Source: Bacillus sp. 03113 | GTDB lineage: Bacteria; Bacillota; Bacilli; Bacillales; Cytobacillaceae | DNA length: 64,000 nucleotides | Direction: 5' to 3' | Assembly (NCBI RefSeq): GCF_006546985.1 | Contig: NZ_VATK01000007.1 | Coordinates: forward strand, 1-64,000 | Shown: piece by piece, positions 9,401 through 16,447 of the stretch | How the letters are laid out: each line of letters opens with the position of its first letter | Position numbering within the stretch: the first letter of the stretch is position 1 | Program-made: the position numbers and the translations under genes | The notes under the pieces: generated by a model | Databases searched by the model: none | What the model saw: the letters and a program-made list of their open reading frames with translations, nothing else | What the model was told of the DNA's origin: nothing

Positions 9401-10721
9401 TTCTGTAGAAAAAATATTGAATACTTGCTCACACTATCAGAAAAACGGAAAGATCTATTCGTTAACTGAAAAGGTGCGCACTCAAATTATGAAACAAAAT
9501 GATGCTTTTGCCCATCAAGCATTGCGTGTCTTAGGTTTTGCATACAGGAAAATAAATAAGCAACCAGGCTGTTTACAGGATATTGAGAATGATCTTATCT
9601 ATGTAGGAATAGCAGGGATGATGGATCCGCCAAAACCTGAAGTCGAAAAAAGTATTCGTGAAGCGGTCAAATTAGGAATAAGGCCAGTTATGATCACAGG
9701 AGATCACCCGCTTACGGCTCTTTCTATCGCAAAGCAAATTGGAATTTACGATGATAAAATGAAGGTGGTAACGGGACAAGAGCTTGATCAGCTTTCTGAC
9801 CAACAATTGAAATCGTTTATTGATGATATTGCCATTTTTGCAAGAGTAACTCCCGAGCATAAGCTTCGGATTGTAACCACTCTTCAACAAAAAGGGCATA
9901 TCGTGGCCATGACTGGTGATGGAGTAAATGATTCACCAGCGATAAAAAAGGCAGATATCGGCATCGCCATGGGACAAACAGGAACACAAGTGACAAAAGA
10001 AACAGCAGATATGGTATTAAAAGAAGATCATTTTGGCAATATTGTTGATGGAGTAAAAGAAGGCAGAACGATTATAGGGAATATTCGGAAAGCAATTGGG
10101 TGCTTGTTAAGTGGAAATCTAGCAGAAATTCTTGTCACTTCCATGGCTGTAATGGCAGGTCTGCCACTCCCGATTGTACCTGTTCAAATTTTACTTATGA
10201 ATATGCTGACTGACGCTCTTCCGGCAATGATTCTTGCTGTAAATCCTGGCAACAAAACAAAAGAAACAAAACGCCAGGAAATCGTCGATAGCACTTTATA
10301 CAAACAGGTGATTACTCGCGGGTTCGTTCTAGGATTAGGTGCTTTAGGTCTCTTCATTTGGAGTCTAAGCTCCGGTATGTCATTAGCTACAGCTCAAACA
10401 GCTGCTTTCGCAACGTTAGTAGCGGGACAATTGATTCAAACGTTCTCATGGAGGCAAGCAGATTCAGAGGAATCAATGAAAGATTGGACGAGAGACCGTT
10501 TCTTGGTAGGAGCACTTGGAATATCATGGCTAGCACTATTAAGCGTGATCTATATCCCGCCATTAGCAGGAATCTTTAAAACCGTTTCTCTGCCTCTTTG
10601 GAACTGGGGTCCAATTCTTTTAGTAGCAACTGCTTCGACTCGGCTTGCAAAACCTTTATCAAATTTATGGATAAAGTCTGTATCACCTGTAAATCGTAAC
10701 GTTCAACTGAGAGTAGCTTAA
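6453..10721 (+). CDS. Very large cation-transporting P-type ATPase with N-terminal HMA-like domain
   Basis: A 1422-residue membrane pump. The frame is open from 6399, but ATG 6453 has the ribosome site GGGGGGTG at 6441-6448. Residues about 8-90 resemble an HMA-type ferredoxin fold without the metal-binding CxxC. Residues about 150-500 contain several hydrophobic segments and a degenerate block (VVFEDASLLSTDGTLR near 347-362) placed like a phosphorylation site but lacking DKTGT. From about 530 a complete P2-type core follows: TGES at 692-695, PEGLP at 808-812, DKTGTLT with phosphorylated D851, and TGDGVND at 1154-1160, then C-terminal membrane helices. PEGLP is typical of calcium-type pumps, not P1B metal pumps. 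The architecture recalls mycobacterial CtpH/CtpI. Transported ion unknown. The following small genes may be cotranscribed. Confidence 0.9.
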   Translation: MAMELNYKKRSFHVIRGRLRTELYGLKDDPKVALCFKQAFSSIEGIQHLETSIITGKILIHFDENVLNASQLCMCISEFEEILFHQYYEIQKEENLESHIYDPSNVPVETLKEVAATADYPIGNGRKGSSMQNGVSFFFDRMPDQRARAPADDKVPLPLALSVAGLGILGIKQLFFGRSMLARHPVPFYIAAALSIGTGYPFIKRRLQKFWKERKFNLDFLLSASALTLAIVRENLVVLAGLSLIQYLNWKSRKSIKRDVMDQEFVSEEMESYSRSAGKIGFIGAAAALAVTRNPVISLAVLLAANPRPIIVSTEYTWKQADHMARKNKETIPHNGSLYQLSKTNTVVFEDASLLSTDGTLRKECVPLFSLLKGGKVAFINNQNKVDLNKINQNLKEYQVQLISHQKLSIKRREDVLMVIKDEEVENNNVISFYPYCTFKQISSIAKTMETSNDVKNLVKQNFRITKAWNLVGSIIAMPLLISAPLINLIGDALSLTFMSRANKWSERKFRSNQSMYKENGLVSNKIPWHSKKKNEILHYFHIDTNNGLKSEQVTEAARVYGQNQLVSKVRPHWFKTYIGQFKEFTTQVLGATALLSALTGHLFDGLIMGTILLINAGIGTFQERKADRAVETMSQFVPPNCRVIRDGSIKELAAFDLVPGDMVELEAGDRVPADLRVIQSWSLEVNESTLTGESVPVEKKETELNEDVPITDRSNMLYMGTHVTKGKCKAIVVETGKNTEMGHLLALLSEDEDHTTPLQKQVTSISKKFMKGALIVGGIVFLTGLLRGMPLTEMVTTSVALTASAIPEGLPITITFALTAGVFRMAKKKALVRKLSALETLGRTTVICSDKTGTLTKNEMTVKGIAMVDHEYEVTGDGYDTKGTITGNDQSEASLEDLNLLLRIGLLCNNSELFEEDSKWKVKGDPTEGALLSLAAKRGMFAEKHQHWKRTEEIPFDSSSGRMSVVCHEVNKEEECFVMSKGSVEKILNTCSHYQKNGKIYSLTEKVRTQIMKQNDAFAHQALRVLGFAYRKINKQPGCLQDIENDLIYVGIAGMMDPPKPEVEKSIREAVKLGIRPVMITGDHPLTALSIAKQIGIYDDKMKVVTGQELDQLSDQQLKSFIDDIAIFARVTPEHKLRIVTTLQQKGHIVAMTGDGVNDSPAIKKADIGIAMGQTGTQVTKETADMVLKEDHFGNIVDGVKEGRTIIGNIRKAIGCLLSGNLAEILVTSMAVMAGLPLPIVPVQILLMNMLTDALPAMILAVNPGNKTKETKRQEIVDSTLYKQVITRGFVLGLGALGLFIWSLSSGMSLATAQTAAFATLVAGQLIQTFSWRQADSEESMKDWTRDRFLVGALGISWLALLSVIYIPPLAGIFKTVSLPLWNWGPILLVATASTRLAKPLSNLWIKSVSPVNRNVQLRVA

Positions 10722-10773
10722 AGGATAAAATGATACTTTTTTCAATGGGGGTAAGAAGTGCAGAAGTACTGAG

Positions 10774-10809
10774 GCAGACGATGCAACAGGATAAAGCGCC
10801 TTCGTCTGC
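10774..10809 (+). other. Hairpin between the ATPase gene and the next small gene
   Basis: GCAGACGA (10774-10781) pairs perfectly with TCGTCTGC (10802-10809) around a 20-base loop. The tail TTTACTCCC is not a good T-run, so this may be a partial terminator or processing site inside the ATPase operon. The overlapping frame from 10730 to 10918 is not credible as a gene. Confidence 0.4.
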
Positions 10810-10884
10810 TTTACTCCCTACCTTTGCTTCCTTAATTCTCGTTTCGAGAGAAAATTTAATAATGTCACGAAAGGGGTCAAATTT

Positions 10885-11148
10885 GTGCTTGAAAGAAATA
10901 TACAGCGTATTGTTGTAGGATCGGCATTGGCACTTGCAACTACAGCATTATTGCCTGTCGTTAAAAAGACTTTGCGTCCAATTGTCCGGGATATGTCGAG
11001 GCAAATGAAGTATTTCATTGTCGTGACAAAAGAAGGACTGGAAGATATTGCAGCTGAAGTAAAGTTTGAAAGAATGAGAAAAAGCCTCGATAAAGATATT
11101 TTTATCGATGGTGAAGGATATGAGGTCGAAAATCAAAGTCGTTTATAA
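10885..11148 (+). CDS. Small DUF5132-like protein
   Basis: An 87-residue protein starting at GTG 10885 after the ribosome site AAAGGGG. One hydrophobic segment (about residues 9-25) is followed by KKTLRPIVRDMSRQMKYFIVVTKEGLEDIAAEVKFER, the pattern of the small proteins encoded next to HMA-containing P-type ATPases (DUF5132-like, tentative). It resembles the first third of the product of the divergent gene at 5746-6279. Its position right after the ATPase gene suggests a partner or regulator of the pump; that is inference from context. Confidence 0.75.
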   Translation: MLERNIQRIVVGSALALATTALLPVVKKTLRPIVRDMSRQMKYFIVVTKEGLEDIAAEVKFERMRKSLDKDIFIDGEGYEVENQSRL

Positions 11149-11170
11149 AAAAGTAGAGGAGTAGAGTAAC

Positions 11171-11410
11171 ATGCAAAATCAGCAGGAAAACGAGGTGATT
11201 ACTCATTTAAGACAGGCCTTATCACACCTAGATGAAGCATTACATTCGACGATTCAATCGCTTCGTACAGATCCAGCCTCAAAAAATGCAATGGGTTCAC
11301 TTTGGGAAGAGTTCCTCGGAACATTTTTTGGACGAGTAAGAACAGTAGGAAAACAAAATAAAATTAATCTGCTTAATTTAATCTCATTTTCAAGGTTGAA
11401 AAAATTTTAA
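11171..11410 (+). CDS. Small hypothetical protein of the ATPase operon
   Basis: A 79-residue protein 22 bases after the previous gene, with ribosome site GAGGAG. Residues 8-35 form a likely amphipathic helix (ITHLRQALSHLDEALHSTIQ). No signal peptide, metal site or known motif is visible. I do not recognise the family. It is probably the last gene of the ATPase unit, since a GC-rich hairpin follows. Confidence 0.65.
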   Translation: MQNQQENEVITHLRQALSHLDEALHSTIQSLRTDPASKNAMGSLWEEFLGTFFGRVRTVGKQNKINLLNLISFSRLKKF

Positions 11411-11424
11411 GTAATTAGGTTTAG

Positions 11425-11450
11425 AGGCGACCCAAAACAAAAGGTCGCCT
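11425..11450. terminator. Hairpin between convergent genes
   Basis: AGGCGACC (11425-11432) pairs with GGTCGCCT (11443-11450) around ten bases. There is no T-run, but its place between two convergent genes fits a terminator. Confidence 0.55.
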
Positions 11451-11456
11451 GCTCTA

Positions 11457-11615
11457 TTAACGTTTATTTTGTGATTTAGCTCTGTTATAGTGTCGTTGTG
11501 TACTCATATGTGAAATGGCATCATCTACTATATTTTTTGCTTTTTTGTTACTGTCATCTTTTTCTTTCGCTTTTTGCTCAATCTGGTTAACTTCATTCGG
11601 GGTATTTTCAAACAT
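11457..11615 (-). CDS. Small hydrophilic protein, 52 residues
   Basis: A short minus-strand frame beginning MFENTPNEVNQIEQKAKEKD and ending RAKSQNKR, starting at the ATG complementary to 11613-11615 with GGAAG nine bases upstream. The composition is strongly hydrophilic with alternating K/E, like the many small sporulation- or stress-associated Bacillus proteins. The coherent composition, ribosome site and fit between two hairpins support a real gene. Function unknown. Confidence 0.65.
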   Translation of the reverse strand: MFENTPNEVNQIEQKAKEKDDSNKKAKNIVDDAISHMSTQRHYNRAKSQNKR

Positions 11616-11781
11616 TTTTCATCACTTCCTTCAATTGTTTTTGTTCATATTTTCTGTAGAAATGATGATTAAAATAAACGGAACTATTTTCCTTTTTTCT
11701 GTTATACTCTATTAGCTACAGCAACCCCTATTAGGGAAAAATTAGAAAATAGAAAAATGTTTGTAAAAAAGTCTATAGTTG

Positions 11782-11821
11782 AATAAGAAAAAGGCAGCCT
11801 AAATGATTGCCTTTTCTTATT
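11782..11821 (-). terminator. Terminator of the ArsR-type gene
   Basis: Imperfect long stem: AATAAGAAAAAGGCA on the plus strand against TGCCTTTTCTTATT, one bulged base. It lies immediately beyond the stop of the ArsR-type gene in its reading direction, with a T-rich tail on that strand. Confidence 0.75.
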
Positions 11822-11822
11822 T

Positions 11823-12137
11823 TTACGATTCCAGCCCCTGCAAAATAGCCGTTAGTAATCCAGGAAATCTCTCATTCAAATCCTCATATCTCAGAGATAT
11901 AAACCGTTGGGTCCCTTCTAATCTTGTGTTAATAATCCCTGATTCTCTAAGCACCTTAAAGTGATGAGAGAGGGTTGATTTTGGGGCGGATATGTCTAGT
12001 GAGCTGCACGATTGTTCACCATTTTTATCTAAAATGTTAATGATATTAAGTCTTATTTGATCACTCAAGGCATAGAGTACGGTTGATAGATTGATTTCAT
12101 TACGGTTTGGATGATAAAGAGTTCTCAAAATGTTCAC
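11823..12137 (-). CDS. ArsR-family transcriptional repressor
   Basis: A 104-residue winged-helix protein. The recognition helix region reads CSSLDISAPKSTLSHHFKVLRESGII, a standard ArsR HTH; the beta wing follows (EGTQRFISLR). No cysteine metal-site motif of the ELCVCDL kind is present, so a metal sensor is unlikely. It is divergent from an MFS exporter gene, the arrangement of B. subtilis YbzH/YbcL, which I consider the closest known pair. The shared gap has three helically phased TTCGA repeats, the probable operator. Confidence 0.85.
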   Translation of the reverse strand: MNILRTLYHPNRNEINLSTVLYALSDQIRLNIINILDKNGEQSCSSLDISAPKSTLSHHFKVLRESGIINTRLEGTQRFISLRYEDLNERFPGLLTAILQGLES

Positions 12138-12177
12138 CTACCAAAAAATGATAAATTATGGTTGCATTATATCACAT

Positions 12178-12219
12178 TTCGATCTATAATTTCTTTAATT
12201 CGATTATATTCGAACTATA
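12178..12219. promoter_or_regulatory. Probable ArsR operator: three phased TTCGA repeats
   Basis: Direct repeats TTCGATCTATAA (starts 12178), TTCGATTATAT (starts 12199) and TTCGAACTATAG (starts 12209) lie between the divergent repressor and exporter genes. Their spacings, 21 and 10 bases, are two and one helical turns, so all three face the same side of the DNA. They overlap the likely exporter promoter. Confidence 0.55.
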
Positions 12220-12235
12220 GAAAAAGGGAGAGAAA

Positions 12236-13426
12236 TTGGCTTTGAAAAAAATAATAAGTGTATTTTTCTTTATGATGTTCATCATAGGAACCGATACGTT
12301 CATTGTTTCACCACTTTTGCCAACACTTCGAAATGCTTTCGATATTTCTATTGAAAGTTCAGGCTGGATTGTTTCTGCTTACGCTTTAGGATATGCTGTA
12401 TTTGCATTGATTGCAGGTCCTCTTTCGGATGGATGGAATCGAAAAAAAGTCATGATTGCAGGAATGATAAGTTTTGGTGTGTTTACCTTGCTATGTGGTT
12501 TTGCAACGGGCTTCTGGACCATGCTTCTCTTTCGGTTTTTAGCAGGGGTGAGTGCTGCATTTACTTCCCCACAAGTATGGGCTTCTATTCCACAATTAGT
12601 ACCGCCAAATAAAATATTAAAAACAATGGGAATCGCTACCGCAGGTCTTGCTGTTTCTCAAATGCTCGGAGTGCCTATTGGAAGTTATCTCGCGACTTTT
12701 GGATGGAAAACTCCGTTTGTTGTGATTGGAATCTGCTCTTTCATCATGGTTATTCTCATTGTAGCCTTACTTCCGTCAATACCAGTCATTATTTCAAAGG
12801 ACAAAGCTCCTTCTATTTTTGAACGCTATCATACATTATTAAGTGAATCAAAATCAAAAATAGCTTTCCTTGCTTATTTTATTTTTCAATTAGGAAACTT
12901 TGCCGCTTTTTCATTTATTGGAACATGGCTATCTGATCAATTTTCGCTTAGTGTTGCAAGTATTGGATCTGTTATTTTGTTTCTTGGTCTTGGGAATACG
13001 TTAAGCAGCTTTTTTAGTAGTCGATTTGTTCAAAAATTAGGACTTAAAACCTCATTTGTTTTTGGAATGATTTTACTCGTGATCCTTTTTGTATTTCTTC
13101 CATTTTTACCTAACGTAGTATCTATTGCAGGTATATATTTTTTGATTTTTTTCATTTTAGGAATGCTATTTCCACTCATGATGACTTTATTACAAACACT
13201 TTCTTCTACAGCTCGGGGAACAATCTCCTCTCTTGCGAACTCATCTATGTATTTCGGAGCAACCATCGGATCCTCTGCAGCTGGAATTCTTTACGCAAAT
13301 ATGAACGGCTTTTTTTCTGTTATCTTATTTACCGTACTTAGCTTTATTTTTGCCTTACTATTATTTATAAAATGTGGTGTTTTGCCTTCCCGACAAAAAA
13401 GTGATTCTAAAAATGCCACCGCTTAA
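12236..13426 (+). CDS. MFS multidrug-type exporter (DHA1 family)
   Basis: A 396-residue membrane protein with about 12 hydrophobic segments, the length of DHA1 drug:proton antiporters. The loop 2-3 signature is visible as AGPLSDGWNRKKVMIAGM, and motif C-like glycine/proline spacing occurs near GVPIGSYLATFGW. TTG at 12236 follows AAAGGGAGAG. Transcription is probably repressed by the divergent ArsR-type protein. It may be followed by the acetyltransferase gene 40 bases downstream in one transcript. Substrate unknown; the pair resembles YbcL/YbzH. Confidence 0.88.
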   Translation: MALKKIISVFFFMMFIIGTDTFIVSPLLPTLRNAFDISIESSGWIVSAYALGYAVFALIAGPLSDGWNRKKVMIAGMISFGVFTLLCGFATGFWTMLLFRFLAGVSAAFTSPQVWASIPQLVPPNKILKTMGIATAGLAVSQMLGVPIGSYLATFGWKTPFVVIGICSFIMVILIVALLPSIPVIISKDKAPSIFERYHTLLSESKSKIAFLAYFIFQLGNFAAFSFIGTWLSDQFSLSVASIGSVILFLGLGNTLSSFFSSRFVQKLGLKTSFVFGMILLVILFVFLPFLPNVVSIAGIYFLIFFILGMLFPLMMTLLQTLSSTARGTISSLANSSMYFGATIGSSAAGILYANMNGFFSVILFTVLSFIFALLLFIKCGVLPSRQKSDSKNATA

Positions 13427-13466
13427 GTTTATATTGGAGTCGATTTTTTAAGGAGAGTAAATATTC

Positions 13467-13916
13467 ATGATATCTCAATTAAATGTGAATAAGAAAAGGG
13501 TTGCTAATGAAATATTATCGATCCAAATTCCAGCTTATAAAGTAGAAGCAGCCCTTATCGGTTTTGATGGAATTCCGGCTTTAAAGGATACGATAGAAAC
13601 GATAATGGAATGTCGAGAAACTTTTATAGGCTATGTGTTAAATCAAGATTTAGTTGGATTTATATCTTATACAGAATCAGATAATCAATTAGATATATGT
13701 CGTCTAGTTGTTCATCCTCTTCATTTTCGTAAGGGGATAGGCAAAGAGCTTGTTCAGAACATCCTCGACAAAGTTTCGGTCAATAAAAAAATCGTTGTTA
13801 GCACAGGGAAAAAGAATACACCTGCAAAGAAATTATATAGTAGTCTTGGTTTTCATGAATGTAAAGACGTTGAAGTAGCTCCTGGGATTTTCATCACCTT
13901 TTTTGAAAAAAATTAG
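13467..13916 (+). CDS. GNAT family N-acetyltransferase
   Basis: A 149-residue acyltransferase with the GNAT acetyl-CoA loop in LVVHPLHFRKGIGKELVQNIL (R-K-G-I-G-K) near residues 86-106 and the C-terminal NTPAKKLYSSLGFHE segment. It has an AAGGAGAG ribosome site and lies 40 bases after the exporter, so cotranscription is likely. A strong hairpin ends the unit. Substrate unknown; acetylation of a toxic compound alongside efflux is conceivable. Confidence 0.85.
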   Translation: MISQLNVNKKRVANEILSIQIPAYKVEAALIGFDGIPALKDTIETIMECRETFIGYVLNQDLVGFISYTESDNQLDICRLVVHPLHFRKGIGKELVQNILDKVSVNKKIVVSTGKKNTPAKKLYSSLGFHECKDVEVAPGIFITFFEKN

Positions 13917-13930
13917 ATTGAACTTATTTG

Positions 13931-13968
13931 AACACATTTTATCCATTATGGATAAAATGTGTTTTTTA
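13931..13968 (+). terminator. Rho-independent terminator
   Basis: Perfect 14-base-pair stem AACACATTTTATCC / GGATAAAATGTGTT, five-base loop and T-run, 14 bases after the acetyltransferase stop. Confidence 0.9.
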
Positions 13969-14051
13969 ATTCTCTTTATTTGAAAATAAATGTTTATCTT
14001 GCTATTCTAATGATGGAATTAGAAAATTCACTAAAAAATAAGGCGAGAGTT

Positions 14052-14804
14052 ATGCAGAACCGAAATGACGTAGGAACATTGAAAAAAGGCTTAGATATTT
14101 TTCATTTACTTGTAGAGCATTCGAGCTTATCGACTAAAGAGATCATTCAGAAGCTACAGCTAAATCAAAGCACTGTTTATCGTTTAGTAAGTACGTTAGA
14201 ACAAAATCATTTCATTGTAAAAAACAAGGAAAATCGATATGAGGTTTCTGATGTGCTTATTTCAAGGCTTCTCCAACGAAATCAGCAAAAGCATTATGAC
14301 TTGATGTGGAGATCTGTTTCGTTCATGGATGAATTAAGTAATAAAACGGGGGAGACTTCTTATATTGGGATGCTCCAAGGGGCAGAAATTATGATCACAC
14401 AGGCTGTACAAGGAAAATACGCTACACGAACACATCATGAAATTGGGGATCGATTAGCTCTTCATACTGATGCCATCGGGAAGTGTATTTTGGCTTTTCA
14501 AGACATAGAAGAGCAAATACGTATCATTGACGAATTATCTTTAGATCAAAAGACGGAGCATACTATTACATCTGCAGATTTATTTCGTAAGGAATTAGAC
14601 TGTATTAAAAAGAACGGTTATTCCTTAGATAATGAAGAAGCTGAGATTGGCGTTAGATGTGTAGGGGCACCAATATATAAAGGAGATCAAGTAATTGCTG
14701 CGATAGCAATATCTGGACCCTCGGTTCGAATGAGTAAAGACAAGGATGCAATTCATATAGATTTGGTAAAAGCATGCGCAAGAGCAATTTCAGCAACACT
14801 TTAA
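14052..14804 (+). CDS. IclR-family transcriptional regulator
   Basis: A 250-residue one-component regulator: N-terminal winged helix (about residues 8-68, with LSTKEIIQKLQLNQSTVYRLVSTLEQ) and the C-terminal IclR effector domain (about 75-250, with the typical segments HTDAIGKCILAF, GYSLDNEEAEIGVRCVGAPIY and IAAIAISGPS). The frame stays open back to an ATG inside the preceding terminator at 13959, which is implausible; ATG 14052, after AAGGCGAG, gives the normal family length. It probably controls the adjacent DJ-1/PfpI gene and perhaps the aldo-keto reductase gene. Effector unknown. Confidence 0.85.
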   Translation: MQNRNDVGTLKKGLDIFHLLVEHSSLSTKEIIQKLQLNQSTVYRLVSTLEQNHFIVKNKENRYEVSDVLISRLLQRNQQKHYDLMWRSVSFMDELSNKTGETSYIGMLQGAEIMITQAVQGKYATRTHHEIGDRLALHTDAIGKCILAFQDIEEQIRIIDELSLDQKTEHTITSADLFRKELDCIKKNGYSLDNEEAEIGVRCVGAPIYKGDQVIAAIAISGPSVRMSKDKDAIHIDLVKACARAISATL

Positions 14805-14866
14805 GGAGAAAAGGAGACGAAGGTGAAAGCCTTTGTTTATCCCTAAATAAGTTTGGGAGGAAATAG

Positions 14867-15382
14867 ATGATGAGTAAAAAAATTGCTACTGTCATAACCG
14901 ATTTATTTGAGGATGTAGAATTTACAGAGCCTGCCAAAGCATTTGAAGCAGCTGGGCATGAGGTTGTAACAATTGAAAAAGAAGCAGGCAAGGAGATTAC
15001 AGGTAAGCATGGTGAAAAAATAATGATTGATAAAGCGATTGGTGACGTAACTCCTGCCGATTACGATGCGCTTCTTATTCCTGGAGGGTTTTCACCGGAC
15101 CTATTACGTGCGGATGATCGTTTTGGAGAATTTGCTAAAGCATTTGTACAAGAAAGCAAGCCTGTTTTTGCTATTTGTCATGGCCCGCAGGTGTTAATAG
15201 ACACTGACCTTCTTCAAGGCATCGATATAACTGGATATCGCTCTATTCGTAACGATTTGAAAAATGCCGGTGCAAACTACAAGGATGAAGAAGTAGTTGT
15301 AAGCAGCAACATTGTAACAAGTCGTACTCCTGATGATATTCCTGCATTTAATCGTGAATCATTAAAGCTATTATCTAAATAG
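14867..15382 (+). CDS. DJ-1/PfpI family protein (YfkM/YraA-like)
   Basis: A 171-residue cytosolic class I glutamine-amidotransferase-like protein. The nucleophile elbow AICHGPQ places the reactive cysteine at C104; the conserved acidic partner lies near residue 15 (FEDVEF). Members closest by pattern are the B. subtilis stress proteins YfkM and YraA, linked with protection from glyoxals and other electrophiles; the exact reaction is debated. Ribosome site GGGAGG. It follows the IclR gene by about 60 bases and precedes an aldo-keto reductase, a partner that also handles reactive carbonyls. Confidence 0.88.
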   Translation: MMSKKIATVITDLFEDVEFTEPAKAFEAAGHEVVTIEKEAGKEITGKHGEKIMIDKAIGDVTPADYDALLIPGGFSPDLLRADDRFGEFAKAFVQESKPVFAICHGPQVLIDTDLLQGIDITGYRSIRNDLKNAGANYKDEEVVVSSNIVTSRTPDDIPAFNRESLKLLSK

Positions 15383-15499
15383 AAGGAAAAAATTGATTAA
15401 GCAAATTAGAAAGTTATTTTAACTTGGAAGTAACAGTATCGACATATGAAAATAAAGTTTGTTTAAAATCTTATCTCGAAGTCAAAGGAGAAATGATGT

Positions 15500-16324
15500 A
15501 TGAATATTGTTACGCTAAATAACGGATTAAAAATGCCTCAGCTTGGATTTGGGGTATGGCAAGTTGAAGATGGCAAAGCGACCACTGCTGTTTCTAAAGC
15601 AATTGAAGTAGGATACACTTCTATCGATACAGCGATGATTTATCAGAACGAAAGAGGAGTTGGAAAAGCGATTCAACAATCTTCTGTTCCTCGTGAACAG
15701 CTATTTATTACGACAAAAGTTTGGAATAGCGATCAAGGCTATGAAAATACGCTGCGTGCTTTTGATGAAAGCTTAGAAAGATTGGGTCTTGATTATGTTG
15801 ATTTATATTTAATTCACTGGCCTACTCCTCAATATGATGAATATGTTGACACGTACAAAGCTTTAGAAAAGCTATATCATGAAGGTAGAGTCAAAGCGAT
15901 TGGGGTATGTAACTTTGAGATTGAGCATTTAGAACGTCTCTTTAAAGAATGCGATGTCAAGCCTGTTTTAAATCAAGTTGAATGTCATCCATACCTTTCT
16001 CAAGATGCATTAAAAGATTTCTGTGCTAAACATGACATTTTTGTGGAAGCTTGGAGTCCATTAGATCAAGGTGGAGAAGTGCTGCAAGATGAAGTCATTC
16101 AAACCATTGCTAAAGCACACGGTAAAACACCAGCACAGGTTGTGCTGCGCTGGCACTTGCAAAGTAACTCTATAGTTATCCCTAAATCTGTTACACCAGC
16201 ACGTATCGAAGAGAATTTTAATGTATTTGATTTTGAGTTAACGGCAGATGAAATGGAAGAGATTAATAAACTAAATCGTAACCGCCGCAAAGGTCCAAAA
16301 CCAAGCGAAATGAATGTAAGATAA
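15500..16324 (+). CDS. Aldo/keto reductase (YtbE/YvgN-like)
   Basis: A 274-residue NADPH-dependent aldo-keto reductase, full length. The catalytic tetrad is visible as D43, Y48 (DTAMIYQNE), K73 (TTKVW) and H106 (LIHWP); the C-terminal IPKSVTPARIEENFNVFDF is the cofactor phosphate-binding segment. It reduces aldehydes such as methylglyoxal in related proteins. It has an AAAGGAG ribosome site and its own terminator. With the neighbouring DJ-1 protein it suggests detoxification of reactive carbonyls. Confidence 0.92.
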   Translation: MNIVTLNNGLKMPQLGFGVWQVEDGKATTAVSKAIEVGYTSIDTAMIYQNERGVGKAIQQSSVPREQLFITTKVWNSDQGYENTLRAFDESLERLGLDYVDLYLIHWPTPQYDEYVDTYKALEKLYHEGRVKAIGVCNFEIEHLERLFKECDVKPVLNQVECHPYLSQDALKDFCAKHDIFVEAWSPLDQGGEVLQDEVIQTIAKAHGKTPAQVVLRWHLQSNSIVIPKSVTPARIEENFNVFDFELTADEMEEINKLNRNRRKGPKPSEMNVR

Positions 16325-16334
16325 TAGAAAGAAG

Positions 16335-16368
16335 AAAAAAGAAGCGACCATATCATCGCTTCTTTTTT
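16335..16368 (+). terminator. Rho-independent terminator
   Basis: Stem AAAAAAGAAGCGA / TCGCTTCTTTTTT, 13 perfect base pairs, loop of eight, between the convergent aldo-keto reductase and luciferase-like genes. A and T runs on both sides make it usable in both directions. Confidence 0.88.
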
Positions 16369-16447
16369 GTATAATAAATTTAAAGTTAGTTGTTAACGGG
16401 TTATTCCTAAACTAAAACAAACTGCCCCGCAACATGTTTTTTAAATC

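Noticed and set aside
10730-10918. 62-codon plus-strand frame after the ATPase gene
   Set aside because: It overlaps the better supported small gene at 10885, lacks a ribosome site and its composition looks random.
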